The notes beneath the pieces were generated by a model. The model saw nothing but the letters and a program-made list of their open reading frames with translations. It ran no database searches and was not told the DNA's origin. 57,049 nt of DNA from Actinomycetes bacterium. Lineage in GTDB: Bacteria; Actinomycetota; Actinomycetes; Actinomycetales; Microbacteriaceae. The DNA is taken from assembly GCA_023386365.1 (NCBI GenBank), contig JAEWJX010000095.1, positions 1 through 57,049 of the forward strand. The letters run 5' to 3'. A program made the position numbers and the translations under genes. Below, piece after piece: positions 25,208 to 32,892 of this stretch. Numbering within the stretch: position 1 is the stretch's first letter; each line of letters begins with the position of its first letter.

Positions 25208-25717
25208 TCAGCCGGCGAGGCTCGGATCGAGCTGCGCCAACGACGCACGCCACGCGGGCCAGCCCGCCGCGACACCCGGATGCAGGGGAAGCGTCTCGAC
25301 GTCGGCGAACGGCACCCAGCGCAACGCGACGGACTCGGCATCCCCGATGACCGGCTCGAAGTAGTCGTCGGCGCGGGCGAGCACGGTCGTGTACGACCAG
25401 TAGCCGAGGTCGTAGACCGATTCGGCGAGCACCGTCACCAGCTCGAGCGGAACGCCCGCCTCCTCCTCGGCCTCGCGCAGGGCACCCTCGCGAGCACTCT
25501 CGTTCTCGTCGTGGCGTGCGCCCCCGGGCACACCCCACGTTCCACCGAGGTGACTCCACTCGGCTCGCAACTGCAGCAGCACCCCCGCCTGCGGGTGGGC
25601 GAGCAGCAGGCCCGCCGCCCCGAAGCGCCCCCAGTAGCGCCCCTGCGGGCCGTCGACCCACGCGTCGCCCGGTCCGTGCGGGCGGCGCGCGAGAGGATCG
25701 TGCGAGGCCCGGGTCAT
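25208..25717 (-). CDS. Nudix hydrolase (MutT-like)
   Basis: A 169-residue pyrophosphohydrolase. The Nudix box has the catalytic REAEEEAGV end and the PGGAR beginning, but six rather than five residues separate the Gly from the first Glu. Members cleave nucleoside diphosphates linked to X, such as oxidised dNTPs. A TAGGCT -10 box (25724-25729) lies six bases before the ATG, so the mRNA is probably leaderless. Its stop abuts that of the convergent repeat protein. Divergent from the M4 protease gene with a 96-base shared region. Confidence 0.88.
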   Translation of the reverse strand: MTRASHDPLARRPHGPGDAWVDGPQGRYWGRFGAAGLLLAHPQAGVLLQLRAEWSHLGGTWGVPGGARHDENESAREGALREAEEEAGVPLELVTVLAESVYDLGYWSYTTVLARADDYFEPVIGDAESVALRWVPFADVETLPLHPGVAAGWPAWRASLAQLDPSLAG

Positions 25718-25723
25718 GTCGTC

Positions 25724-25729
25724 AGCCTA
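25724..25729 (-). promoter_or_regulatory. Leaderless -10 box TAGGCT for the Nudix gene
   Basis: On the minus strand TAGGCT stands six bases before the ATG at 25717. A second TAGGCT faces the other way at 25802. Confidence 0.55.
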
Positions 25730-25801
25730 TCCGGGGCCGCCCGGTGCACGCCGAGTGCGTCGGCATGTGACCGGGGCCGCCGCCGTCTCGGGGGTGCCGC
25801 G

Positions 25802-25807
25802 TAGGCT
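25802..25807 (+). promoter_or_regulatory. Leaderless -10 box TAGGCT for the M4 protease gene
   Basis: TAGGCT stands six bases before the ATG at 25814, giving a leaderless transcript. There is no Shine-Dalgarno, which agrees. Confidence 0.55.
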
Positions 25808-25813
25808 CCCGCC

Positions 25814-26872
25814 ATGGCTCCCAGCATCGTCCCCCCGTACCTGCTCGCGCGCCTCGCCACGGCCGACGCGGAACGCTTCCCCACCGCGACCGCGGCGGCG
25901 CGTCGCACGCTGCGCCTGGACGCGCCCCGCCGGTCGGCACGCCTCACCCTCAGCGTCGAAGGTGACGCGCTGGTCGCGGAGCTCTCCGACGCCCCCGACC
26001 GCGAGATCGCGGACGCCGAGCAGCGCGAGACCCTCCCCGGGCGGGTGGTGCGCCGGGAGGGCGAGCCGCCCACCGGCGATGTCGCGGTCGATGAGGCGTA
26101 TGACGGACTCGGGGCCACCTTCGACCTGTTCTCCGAGGTGTTCGGGCGCAACTCGATCGACGGAGCGGGCCTCCCGCTCCGCGCCACCGTCCACTACGGC
26201 CGGCTCTACGACAACGCGTTCTGGGACGGCGAGCGCATGGTGTTCGGCGACGGCGACGGCGAGGTGTTCGACCGTTTCACCCGCTCGCTGAGCGTTATCG
26301 GACACGAACTGGCGCACGGCGTCACCCAGCACACCGCGGGGCTGGTGTACCAGGGGCAGTCGGGGGCCCTCAACGAATCCGCATCGGACGTGTTCGGCGC
26401 CCTCGTGGAGCAATACGCCCGCCGCGAGACGACCCAGCAGGCCAGCTGGTTAATCGGCGAGGGGCTCTTCACGGATGCGGTGCAGGGCCGGGCTCTGCGC
26501 TCGATGCGGCATCCGGGTACCGCGTACGACGACGACGTGCTCGGCCGCGACCCGCAGCCGGCGCACCTTGACGACCTCATCGTGACCGACGAAGACGACG
26601 GGGGCGTGCATCTGAACTCCGGCATCCCGAACCGCGCCTTTGTGGTCGCGGCCGACGCGCTCGGCGGTCACGCCTGGGAACGCGCCGGGCTCATCTGGTA
26701 CGACACCCTCACCGGCGCCCTTGACGCGCGCGCCGACTTCGCCGGATTCGCGGCCGCCACGGTGCGGGCCGCCTCCGCGCGTTACGGTAAGGAGTCGGCG
26801 GAGGCCGACGCCGTCCGCGGCGGCTGGACCGCGGTGGGAGTGACGATCGATGGTGGCGGATCCGCGAGCTGA
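25814..26872 (+). CDS. Protealysin-like M4 metallopeptidase
   Basis: A 352-residue thermolysin-family zinc protease. HELAH (H164, H168) plus E188 in NESASDVFG form the zinc site, with E165 as catalytic base; GGVHLNSGIPNRAF supplies the transition-state His. There is no signal peptide and no long FTP propeptide. Instead the N-terminus carries a short propeptide with a PPYLL motif, as in protealysin. The enzyme may therefore be cytoplasmic until released or exported by another route. The downstream gene, overlapping by 23 bases, looks like the matching inhibitor emfourin. Substrate unknown. Confidence 0.92.
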   Translation: MAPSIVPPYLLARLATADAERFPTATAAARRTLRLDAPRRSARLTLSVEGDALVAELSDAPDREIADAEQRETLPGRVVRREGEPPTGDVAVDEAYDGLGATFDLFSEVFGRNSIDGAGLPLRATVHYGRLYDNAFWDGERMVFGDGDGEVFDRFTRSLSVIGHELAHGVTQHTAGLVYQGQSGALNESASDVFGALVEQYARRETTQQASWLIGEGLFTDAVQGRALRSMRHPGTAYDDDVLGRDPQPAHLDDLIVTDEDDGGVHLNSGIPNRAFVVAADALGGHAWERAGLIWYDTLTGALDARADFAGFAAATVRAASARYGKESAEADAVRGGWTAVGVTIDGGGSAS

Positions 26873-27182
26873 CGCGCCGACCGCCGCCGTCCTCATCCGG
26901 GTGACGCGCAGCGGAGGTTTCGCCGGCATCCGCCGCTCCTGGATCGTCGAGTCGGAGGAGAGCGACGGCTGGGCGCGCCTGGTCGATGCCTGCCCGTGGA
27001 ACGAGCAGTCGGAGTCGTCGGGAGCCGACCGATTCGTGTGGCACATCGAGGTGCGTGCGCCCGCGCCGAGCCGCGAGGCGCAGCTGCCGGATGCTGCCGT
27101 GCAGGGTCCGTGGCGTTCCCTCGTCGACCGGGTGCGCGAGCGGGGCGACGCGCGCGATCCGGGGCGGGGTCACGATGACTGA
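26850..27182 (+). CDS. Emfourin-type inhibitor of the M4 protease
   Basis: A 110-residue protein whose core (VLIRVTRSGGFAGIRRSW, WARLVDACPW, ADRFVWHIEV) matches the emfourin pattern, a small protein that binds protealysin-like peptidases. It overlaps the protease gene by 23 bases, as expected for a protease-inhibitor pair kept in step by translational coupling. The C-terminal 25 residues are charged and probably disordered. Family assignment rests on remembered sequence pattern and on context. The inhibitor likely keeps the cytosolic protease silent. Confidence 0.75.
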   Translation: MVADPRADAPTAAVLIRVTRSGGFAGIRRSWIVESEESDGWARLVDACPWNEQSESSGADRFVWHIEVRAPAPSREAQLPDAAVQGPWRSLVDRVRERGDARDPGRGHDD

Positions 27183-27543
27183 CGCCGGTGTGCGCATCGA
27201 CGCGTGGTTGTGGGCGGTGCGGGTGACGAAGTCGCGTTCGGCGGCGACCGCCCTCTGCAAGGCCGGGCACGTGAAGATCGGCGGCGACAACGCGAAACCC
27301 GCGCAGACGGTGCGCCCCGGGGTGGAGGTGCGGGTGGTGACGCCGCACGGCGCGCGCATCCTCGTGGTGAAGCAGCTGCTGGTGAAGCGCGTCAGCGCCC
27401 CGATCGCCGCCGCAGCCTACGACGACCTCACCCCCGCGCCGCCGCCCAAGGAGGAGCGCACCGTGTTCGCCGTGCGCGATCGCGGTGCCGGGCGTCCCAC
27501 GAAACGCGACCGCCGCAACATCGAGAAGCTCCGCGGCCACTGA
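27175..27543 (+). CDS. S4-domain RNA-binding protein (Hsp15-like)
   Basis: A 122-residue protein. The N-terminal S4 domain (VRIDAWLWAVRVTKSRSAA, CKAGHVKIGG) is followed by a basic tail (GRPTKRDRRNIEKL), as in the heat-shock protein Hsp15, which binds stalled 50S subunits carrying peptidyl-tRNA. It overlaps the emfourin gene by eight bases and the next gene by one, so four genes appear to form one transcript. The link between ribosome rescue and the protease pair may be only positional. Confidence 0.88.
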   Translation: MTDAGVRIDAWLWAVRVTKSRSAATALCKAGHVKIGGDNAKPAQTVRPGVEVRVVTPHGARILVVKQLLVKRVSAPIAAAAYDDLTPAPPPKEERTVFAVRDRGAGRPTKRDRRNIEKLRGH

Positions 27544-28163
27544 TGTTCGCCGACCGCGCCGCCGCGGGTCGCCTCCTCGGCGATCGGGTGCGGCAGCGGC
27601 TGGAGACGTCGTCGCCCCCGATCGTGCTGGGGCTCCCCCGCGGAGGAGTCCCCGTGGCGCGAGAAGTGGCCACCGCCCTCGCCTGCACTCTCGAAGTGCT
27701 CGTCGTGCGCAAGGTCGGCCACCCGGGCAGCCCCGAAGTGGCGTACGGCGCCCTGGGGCCGGACGGCGTCGTCGTGACCACCTTGGGCGAGGCCGACGTG
27801 CCCCCCGGTGCGCTCGAACGCATCCGGGCCCACGAATACAACGAACTGATCCGCCGGGAGCGCCTCTACCGCGCCGGCCGTCCGGCCCTCGACCTGCGGG
27901 GCCGCTGCGCTCTGATCGTCGACGACGGCATCGCCACCGGAGCCACCGCATCCGCCGCTGTCCGCGCGGCTCGCGGGCTGGGCGCAGCCGAGGTGGTCGT
28001 CGCGGTGCCGGTCGCGGCGCCCGACGCCATCCTCTCGCTCGCGGTGGTCGCCGACGACGTCATCGCACTCGAGGCACCTGCCGCCTTCTGGGCGGTCGGT
28101 CAGTGGTACCGCGACTTCACACAGACCACGGATGCCGAGGTTCTGGCAGCCCTCGGCACCTGA
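27543..28163 (+). CDS. Phosphoribosyltransferase-domain protein
   Basis: A 206-residue soluble protein with a type I PRTase fold. The PRPP-binding loop reads CALIVDDGIATGATA (near residues 120-134), and the N-terminal LGLPRGGVPVAREVA loop is typical of the stand-alone family often fused to, or lying next to, dienelactone hydrolases. The base substrate is not known. One-base overlap (TGATG) with the S4 gene; ends against the convergent glutathione peroxidase stop. Confidence 0.87.
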   Translation: MFADRAAAGRLLGDRVRQRLETSSPPIVLGLPRGGVPVAREVATALACTLEVLVVRKVGHPGSPEVAYGALGPDGVVVTTLGEADVPPGALERIRAHEYNELIRRERLYRAGRPALDLRGRCALIVDDGIATGATASAAVRAARGLGAAEVVVAVPVAAPDAILSLAVVADDVIALEAPAAFWAVGQWYRDFTQTTDAEVLAALGT

Positions 28164-28667
28164 TCAGCCCTCGGCCGGATCCGACACGGGCAGCGCGCTC
28201 TCGATCGCCGCGATCACGGCCGGGTCGTCCGGCTGCGTGTTCGGGCGGAAGCGGCTCACCTGACCGTCGGGGGCGATGACGAACTTCTCGAAGTTCCACT
28301 TGACCCGCCCGGCCTTGCCGTCGGCATCCGCGACCTGTGTGAGCGACGCGTACAGCGGATGCTTGTGCACCCCGTTCACGCGCGTCTTCTCCATGAGCGG
28401 GAAGGTGACGCCGTAGGTGGTGGAGCAGAACTCCTTGATCTCGTCTGCCGAGCCCGGCTCCTGCCCGAGGAACTGGTTGCACGGGAACCCGACCACCGTG
28501 AACCCGCGGTCGGCGTACTCCTTCTGCAGCTGCTCCAACTTCTCGTACTGCGGGGTGAGGCCGCAGCGCGAGGCCACGTTCACCACCATCACCGCCTTGT
28601 CGCCGAAGTCGGCGAGGGTCGCGGTCTCGCCGTCGATGGTCGTGAAGGGGATGTCGCGGATGCTCAC
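28164..28667 (-). CDS. Glutathione peroxidase family (thiol peroxidase)
   Basis: A 167-residue thioredoxin-fold peroxidase. The catalytic Cys is in NVASRCGLTPQY, with partner Gln in GFPCNQF and Trp-Asn in WNFEKF. The active residue is Cys (TGC), not selenocysteine, so it most likely uses thioredoxin or mycothiol-linked reductants to reduce hydroperoxides. No signal peptide. GTG start with a TACGCT -10 six bases upstream, implying a leaderless mRNA. Confidence 0.93.
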   Translation of the reverse strand: MSIRDIPFTTIDGETATLADFGDKAVMVVNVASRCGLTPQYEKLEQLQKEYADRGFTVVGFPCNQFLGQEPGSADEIKEFCSTTYGVTFPLMEKTRVNGVHKHPLYASLTQVADADGKAGRVKWNFEKFVIAPDGQVSRFRPNTQPDDPAVIAAIESALPVSDPAEG

Positions 28668-28673
28668 GCTCCC

Positions 28674-28679
28674 AGCGTA
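28674..28679 (-). promoter_or_regulatory. Leaderless -10 box TACGCT for glutathione peroxidase
   Basis: TACGCT on the minus strand, six bases before the GTG at 28667. It is mirrored by an identical box for the divergent GNAT gene within a 41-base intergenic region. Confidence 0.5.
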
Positions 28680-28696
28680 TGCGCGGTGCCCGTGCC

Positions 28697-28702
28697 TACG
28701 CT
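28697..28702 (+). promoter_or_regulatory. Leaderless -10 box TACGCT for the GNAT gene
   Basis: TACGCT lies six bases before the ATG at 28709. Confidence 0.5.
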
Positions 28703-28708
28703 GGGTGC

Positions 28709-28990
28709 ATGGCGACCGAACTGGCCCACGAACCTGACGCGCACCGCTACACGCTGCGACGCGACGGCGCGATCGTCAGCGTCCTCGAGTACCGCGACCA
28801 GGGTGCGAGCGTCGTGTTCCACCACACCGTCACCGTGCCGAACCAGCGCGGGCACGGCTACGCGGCCCAGCTGGTGGAGTTCGCGGTGGACGACGTGGAG
28901 CGTTCCGGCCGCACGATCACACCCACCTGCTGGTATGTGGCCGACTGGTTCGACGCGCACCCGGAGCGGGCCGCGATCCGCAGCCGCTGA
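28709..28990 (+). CDS. Small GNAT-fold N-acetyltransferase (YjdJ-like)
   Basis: A 93-residue protein of the short GNAT group. The acetyl-CoA loop reads VPNQRGHGYAAQLVEFA and the strand before it HHTVTV, with ITPTCWYVADWF matching the group's conserved Cys-containing end. Start at 28709 is preferred over upstream codons because of the leaderless -10 box. Substrate unknown. Confidence 0.85.
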   Translation: MATELAHEPDAHRYTLRRDGAIVSVLEYRDQGASVVFHHTVTVPNQRGHGYAAQLVEFAVDDVERSGRTITPTCWYVADWFDAHPERAAIRSR

Positions 28991-29051
28991 CCTCTCGTCG
29001 CGAGACGTTCCGACCACTACCCTGGGGTCACCTCCGCCAGACAGGAGCCCC

Positions 29052-30443
29052 GTGAACGACCCCGACGACGCGCCCGTCCTGCGCCAGTTCCTGCTCGGGA
29101 TCGGCGGCGCCATGATCGCGTCCCAGGAGTCCGTCGACTCCGTCGAGGAGACCCTGCAGCGGGTGGCGGATGCCTACGGCATCGACGAGACCGAGTTCGT
29201 GGTGCTGCCGACGGTCGTGCTGGTGCAGGTGAACGGCACCATCCAGGGCCGCGGGACGGTGCACGACGGCGAGGCGGTGTCGTTCCGTTTCGACCAGATC
29301 GCGGCCCTGTACAAGCTCATCAAGGTCGCCCAGACGGGCAAGCTCGACCCGGCCGAAGGCATCCGTCGGCTCAACGAGATCGGCGCGATGAAGCCCCGGT
29401 TCGGTTGGGTGGTGCGGACCCTCGGCCACGCGATCCTCACCGCGGGCCTCGCGCTGCTGATGCTGCCCACCTGGGAGGGACTGGCGCTCAGTTTCGGGAT
29501 CGGCCTGTTCATCGGCCTGCTGAAGCTGGTGCGGTCCCCCGCCCTGCAGCTGATCTTCCCCGTGGTGGCGTCGTTCACCTGTGCGCTTCTGGTGTTCACG
29601 CTGGCCGACTACTTCGGCATCGGCAACCCAATCGTGGTGCTGGTGGCGCCGCTGGTCACGTTCCTTCCGGGCGGGATGCTCACGACCGCCACCCGCGAGC
29701 TGGCCACCGGTCAGGCCCTCGCGGGGTCGTCCCGGCTCGTCATGGGGCTGGTGTCGCTCGCGCTGCTGACGTTCGGGATCGTGGCGGCCGGGTCGATCGT
29801 CGGCGTCTCGAACTTCGCGTACGAGCAGGTGCCGACCGCCCACCTGCTCCCCTGGTGGACGCCGTTCCTCGGCATCCTGCTGCTCGCGATCGGCAACTAC
29901 CTGCACTTCTCGGCCCCCTCGAACACGTTCGGGTGGGTGGTGCTCGCGCTCGTGGTGGCTTTCCTCGGCCAGACGGCAGGTGCCCTGGTGCTGGGGCCGT
30001 CGCTCAGCGGGTTCGCGGGCGCACTGGTGGTGTCGCCGCTGGTGCTGTGGATCGAGTCGCTGCGCCGCGGCGCGCCCGCGCAGTTGACGTTCCTGCCTGC
30101 GTTCTGGCTGCTCGTGCCGGGCGCCGCGAGCCTCATCGGTCTCGTCTCGACGGTGGGCGGCAACCTGGCCGCCGACAGCTTCTGGACCGCGATCGGCGGC
30201 ATCTTCGGCATCGCGCTGGGTGTGCTGATCGGCATCGCGCTGTACCGTGCGATCGACTTGGGCGCGCGCGGCATCGAGAACTTCACCGTCGAACTACCGG
30301 CAGCCCTCGCGGAACCGAAGAAGGCGGGCCTCTGGCACCGACTCATCCCCGGCACCCGCGGCTCGTTGTGGAACCCCCGCGAGCGTGGGACCGCGCGCCG
30401 CTCAGACGAGGATCAGCCGGAAGATCCGCAGAACACGCCCTGA
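29052..30443 (+). CDS. Threonine/serine exporter family protein (ThrE-like)
   Basis: A 463-residue protein. The N-terminal soluble domain (about 1-120, with GGAMIASQESVDSVEETL) is typical of ThrE, followed by about ten transmembrane helices in two blocks corresponding to the ThrE and ThrE_2 halves. ThrE exports threonine and serine using proton motive force. The GTG is fixed by AGGAG five bases upstream; a much longer in-frame extension runs through the opposite-strand peroxidase gene and is not credible. Its last 42 bases overlap the convergent reductase gene. Confidence 0.87.
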   Translation: MNDPDDAPVLRQFLLGIGGAMIASQESVDSVEETLQRVADAYGIDETEFVVLPTVVLVQVNGTIQGRGTVHDGEAVSFRFDQIAALYKLIKVAQTGKLDPAEGIRRLNEIGAMKPRFGWVVRTLGHAILTAGLALLMLPTWEGLALSFGIGLFIGLLKLVRSPALQLIFPVVASFTCALLVFTLADYFGIGNPIVVLVAPLVTFLPGGMLTTATRELATGQALAGSSRLVMGLVSLALLTFGIVAAGSIVGVSNFAYEQVPTAHLLPWWTPFLGILLLAIGNYLHFSAPSNTFGWVVLALVVAFLGQTAGALVLGPSLSGFAGALVVSPLVLWIESLRRGAPAQLTFLPAFWLLVPGAASLIGLVSTVGGNLAADSFWTAIGGIFGIALGVLIGIALYRAIDLGARGIENFTVELPAALAEPKKAGLWHRLIPGTRGSLWNPRERGTARRSDEDQPEDPQNTP

Positions 30444-30887
30444 GCTGCGCTCGTAGCCGCGGTACCCCGGCCACTGTTGCTCGAGGGTGCGCCACACCTC
30501 GTCGCGTTCGTCGTCGCCGATCGGCTCGGCCCGCACCCGCAGGCGTTCCCCACGGAAGTCGATCTCGGCATCCGGGTGCGCGAGCAGGTTCGCGGTCCAG
30601 GCGGGGTGCTCCGGTCGCGCGAAGTTCGACCCGGTGATGAGGATGGTGCCGTCGTCGACGGGGCAGCACATGAGGACGGTCTCGCGCGGCTCCCCCGTCT
30701 TCGCACCGACGGTGTGCAGCACGAGCGACGGCACGATCGCACCGCTCAAGGGTCCGCGTCTGCCGCGGGTGACCCAGGAGGTGAACCGCTCGAGCGGCGG
30801 CATCATGCGCGGGCCGAAGGTGCGGAAGAACGGCGTGCGCGTGAATCGGGCCACGACGGCCCGGAACGGGCGGATCGCTGCGGCCAC
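30402..30887 (-). CDS. F420-type nitroreductase/deazaflavin-dependent reductase
   Basis: A 161-residue protein of the Ddn-like split beta-barrel family: LVLHTVGAKTGEPRETVLM, then DDGTILITGSNFARPEHPAW and the TLEQQWPGYRGYE segment. Family members use F420H2 to reduce quinones or nitro compounds. The GTG at 30887 lies eight bases after the upstream gene's stop. The 3' end overlaps the ThrE gene by 42 bases on the other strand, giving antisense mRNA ends. Confidence 0.85.
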   Translation of the reverse strand: MAAAIRPFRAVVARFTRTPFFRTFGPRMMPPLERFTSWVTRGRRGPLSGAIVPSLVLHTVGAKTGEPRETVLMCCPVDDGTILITGSNFARPEHPAWTANLLAHPDAEIDFRGERLRVRAEPIGDDERDEVWRTLEQQWPGYRGYERSSGRVLRIFRLILV

Positions 30888-30895
30888 CTCGCGGG

Positions 30896-31246
30896 TCAGA
30901 AGACGAAGATGGTGCCGAACACGAGCGCGATGATCACCAGGACGACGAGGATGCCGCCGACGATCGCCAGCCCGCGCTTGCTGAGGTTGTTGACCGCCCA
31001 GCCCACCAGGAACGGCAACGCGAAGAGGATCGCGGCCACCAGCCACCAGAAGAAGACGTAGCCACCCTGGCTGGCATCCGCGAGTCGCCCGCTGAACAGC
31101 CGCTGCGTGTACGGGTTCGTGGCGAAGCCGACCGCTGAGATGAGCGGGATCAGCACACCCACCCCGACAAGCAGTCCGACGAAGAATCCGGTGAGCTTCG
31201 AGCCGCCGCGGATGTCGAGGGTCTCGTCGTGCTGCTTCTGCGCCAT
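30896..31246 (-). CDS. Small membrane protein of unknown function
   Basis: A 116-residue protein with three hydrophobic helices (about 18-40, 63-85 and 92-115). The N-terminus is charged (MAQKQHDETLDIRGGSK). The ATG has GGGAGG about nine bases upstream. It probably forms an operon with the reductase gene that follows eight bases later. I do not recognise a family. Confidence 0.75.
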   Translation of the reverse strand: MAQKQHDETLDIRGGSKLTGFFVGLLVGVGVLIPLISAVGFATNPYTQRLFSGRLADASQGGYVFFWWLVAAILFALPFLVGWAVNNLSKRGLAIVGGILVVLVIIALVFGTIFVF

Positions 31247-31317
31247 GGGCGTCCTCCCTGGGTGTCGTCGCAACCCTAGCGGGAGGACACGCCCCGGCGG
31301 CAGAGGTTTCGGAGGGC

Positions 31318-31653
31318 TTACTCGGCGACGGCGGCCGGGATCTCGAACTGCGGTCCGGTCTCCAGATGCTCGGCCGTCAGCTGGATGCCGCCGGTGGTGT
31401 TCGCGGAGCGGAGGATCTGCTCCACCCATTCGCGGTGGAGTACCGGCGACTCGGCTTCCGCGAACTCGAAGCGGAGTGGGATCGACTCGTGCATCCAGAT
31501 GGTGGTGCGTCCGACCGGCTGGTCGTCGGCGTGCGTCCAGGAGAGCGTGAAACTCTCGCCGCGTCGGAGCTTCGTCACGATGGCGATCTTCACGTGGGCG
31601 AGGGTGCGGTCGTCCATGTCGATGGCCTGATCCGCGTAGAAGAGAGTTCCCAT
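31318..31653 (-). CDS. DUF7882-type protein typical of Microbacteriaceae
   Basis: A 111-residue soluble protein: MGTLFYADQAIDMDDRTLAHVK, with the IVTKLRRGESFTLSW and TIWMHESIPLRFEF segments. I recognise this pattern from small proteins restricted to Microbacteriaceae and relatives (DUF7882). Some are loosely labelled ligase-like, but the biochemical function is unknown. It is divergent from an AraC-type regulator, with 175 bases between the two starts, so that regulator may control it. Confidence 0.75.
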   Translation of the reverse strand: MGTLFYADQAIDMDDRTLAHVKIAIVTKLRRGESFTLSWTHADDQPVGRTTIWMHESIPLRFEFAEAESPVLHREWVEQILRSANTTGGIQLTAEHLETGPQFEIPAAVAE

Positions 31654-31828
31654 ACCTGGCCCGTCTGCGGGCAGACCCCGCACCATGCATACGACTGCAT
31701 GCGCCCTCATCCTCGCCGCGGGGCACGTGTCTCTGACGCGATTGGCACGGAATGCACCCCGGCTGCACGATCTGCGTGACGGAGTCAAGCCCCCGGCGGG
31801 GCCCGAAATCGTCCGGCACGATGGGGTG

Positions 31829-32779
31829 ATGGGCGAACCTCTGCGCATGCATTCGCGCGACCTCGCCACCGTGGAACAGGTGTGGCAGGACTTCGTGCCG
31901 ACGGCGCGTCTGCTGGGGGCGGACCCGTCGAGTTTCCGGTTCGACTGGACGTCGGTGCAGTCACCCGGTTTCGCATCGATCGAGTACGAGTTGACGGCCC
32001 GGGTGCGCTCGGCGGTGGCGCCGGCCGACCAGTTGTTCGTGTGCCAGGTGACGGCCGCAGAACTGAGTCTGGGGACGCGGCGTGAGGCGTTCGATCCGAC
32101 CGCACCGTGGTTGGCCCCACAGGACGTGACGATGGCCCAATGGGATGGGCACGCCCGGGTGCGAGCTTTCGTGTTCGATCTGCGGGAGGCGGAGGCGGCG
32201 GCGCGCGTCATGACCGGCGACGATCGGCTGCGGCTGCGGGTGACCGATGCGCAGCCTCTCGACGGGGCGGCCGGCCGCGGGTGGACGGCCGCCTTCGACC
32301 ACACCCACGCACTGCTGATCGACGATGCGGTGCGGGAGAACCGGCTGCTGGAGGCGGAGCTGCGGCGTCACGCGTTGCGGGTCACCTTGGCGAGCTTCTC
32401 GACGACGATGCTGGATGCGATCACCGATCCGGCGCAGCGTCGCGCCGGCCCGACCGTGGTGCGCCTCGCGAAGGCGTTCATGGATGAGCACGCGCAGGAC
32501 GCCATCACGGTGGAGGATGTCGCGCGCGCAGCGCACATCTCGACGCGGGGGCTCCAGTACGCGTTCATGCGTGCCACGGGTGAAACGCCGATGCGGTACC
32601 TGCGGCGGGCGCGCCTGTCGGGGGCCCACGGGGACCTCCTGCGGGGCGAGGACCCGGTGGCGACGGTGGCGCGGCGCTGGGGGTTCGCGAACCCGTCGCG
32701 CTTCGCGGAGCACTACCGCGCCGAGTTCGGCCGGCTCCCCCGCGAGGCTGTGCGCATCCGTCGCGAGCTCGCCGAATAG
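31829..32779 (+). CDS. AraC family transcriptional regulator (first of a tandem pair)
   Basis: A 316-residue regulator. The N-terminal half resembles the cupin-like AraC_binding_2 domain, and two helix-turn-helix motifs lie at the C-terminus (VEDVARAAHISTRGLQYAFM, then PVATVARRWGFANPSRFAEHY). Start at 31829 is preferred because earlier in-frame codons fall in the spacer to the divergent DUF7882 gene. Inducer and targets are not evident. The next gene is a second AraC-type regulator. Confidence 0.88.
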   Translation: MGEPLRMHSRDLATVEQVWQDFVPTARLLGADPSSFRFDWTSVQSPGFASIEYELTARVRSAVAPADQLFVCQVTAAELSLGTRREAFDPTAPWLAPQDVTMAQWDGHARVRAFVFDLREAEAAARVMTGDDRLRLRVTDAQPLDGAAGRGWTAAFDHTHALLIDDAVRENRLLEAELRRHALRVTLASFSTTMLDAITDPAQRRAGPTVVRLAKAFMDEHAQDAITVEDVARAAHISTRGLQYAFMRATGETPMRYLRRARLSGAHGDLLRGEDPVATVARRWGFANPSRFAEHYRAEFGRLPREAVRIRRELAE

Positions 32780-32892
32780 CCCGAAAACGCACAATCTCCT
32801 TCGCTCGGCGGGCCGCGGGGCCGCGGGAGCGTGCAACGGTCGGGCGGGCTGCGAAGATGGCGCGACTCGGAGCGACGGTGAGGGGAGCCGCG

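Noticed and set aside
28359..29051. In-frame 231-codon extension of the ThrE-like gene
   Set aside because: It runs antisense to the glutathione peroxidase gene and through the GNAT gene. AGGAG and a GTG at 29052 give the normal family start.
32800..32835. Repeated GGGCCGCG units between the AraC genes
   Set aside because: Only two short copies exist and no dyad of useful size; expected by chance at this GC content.
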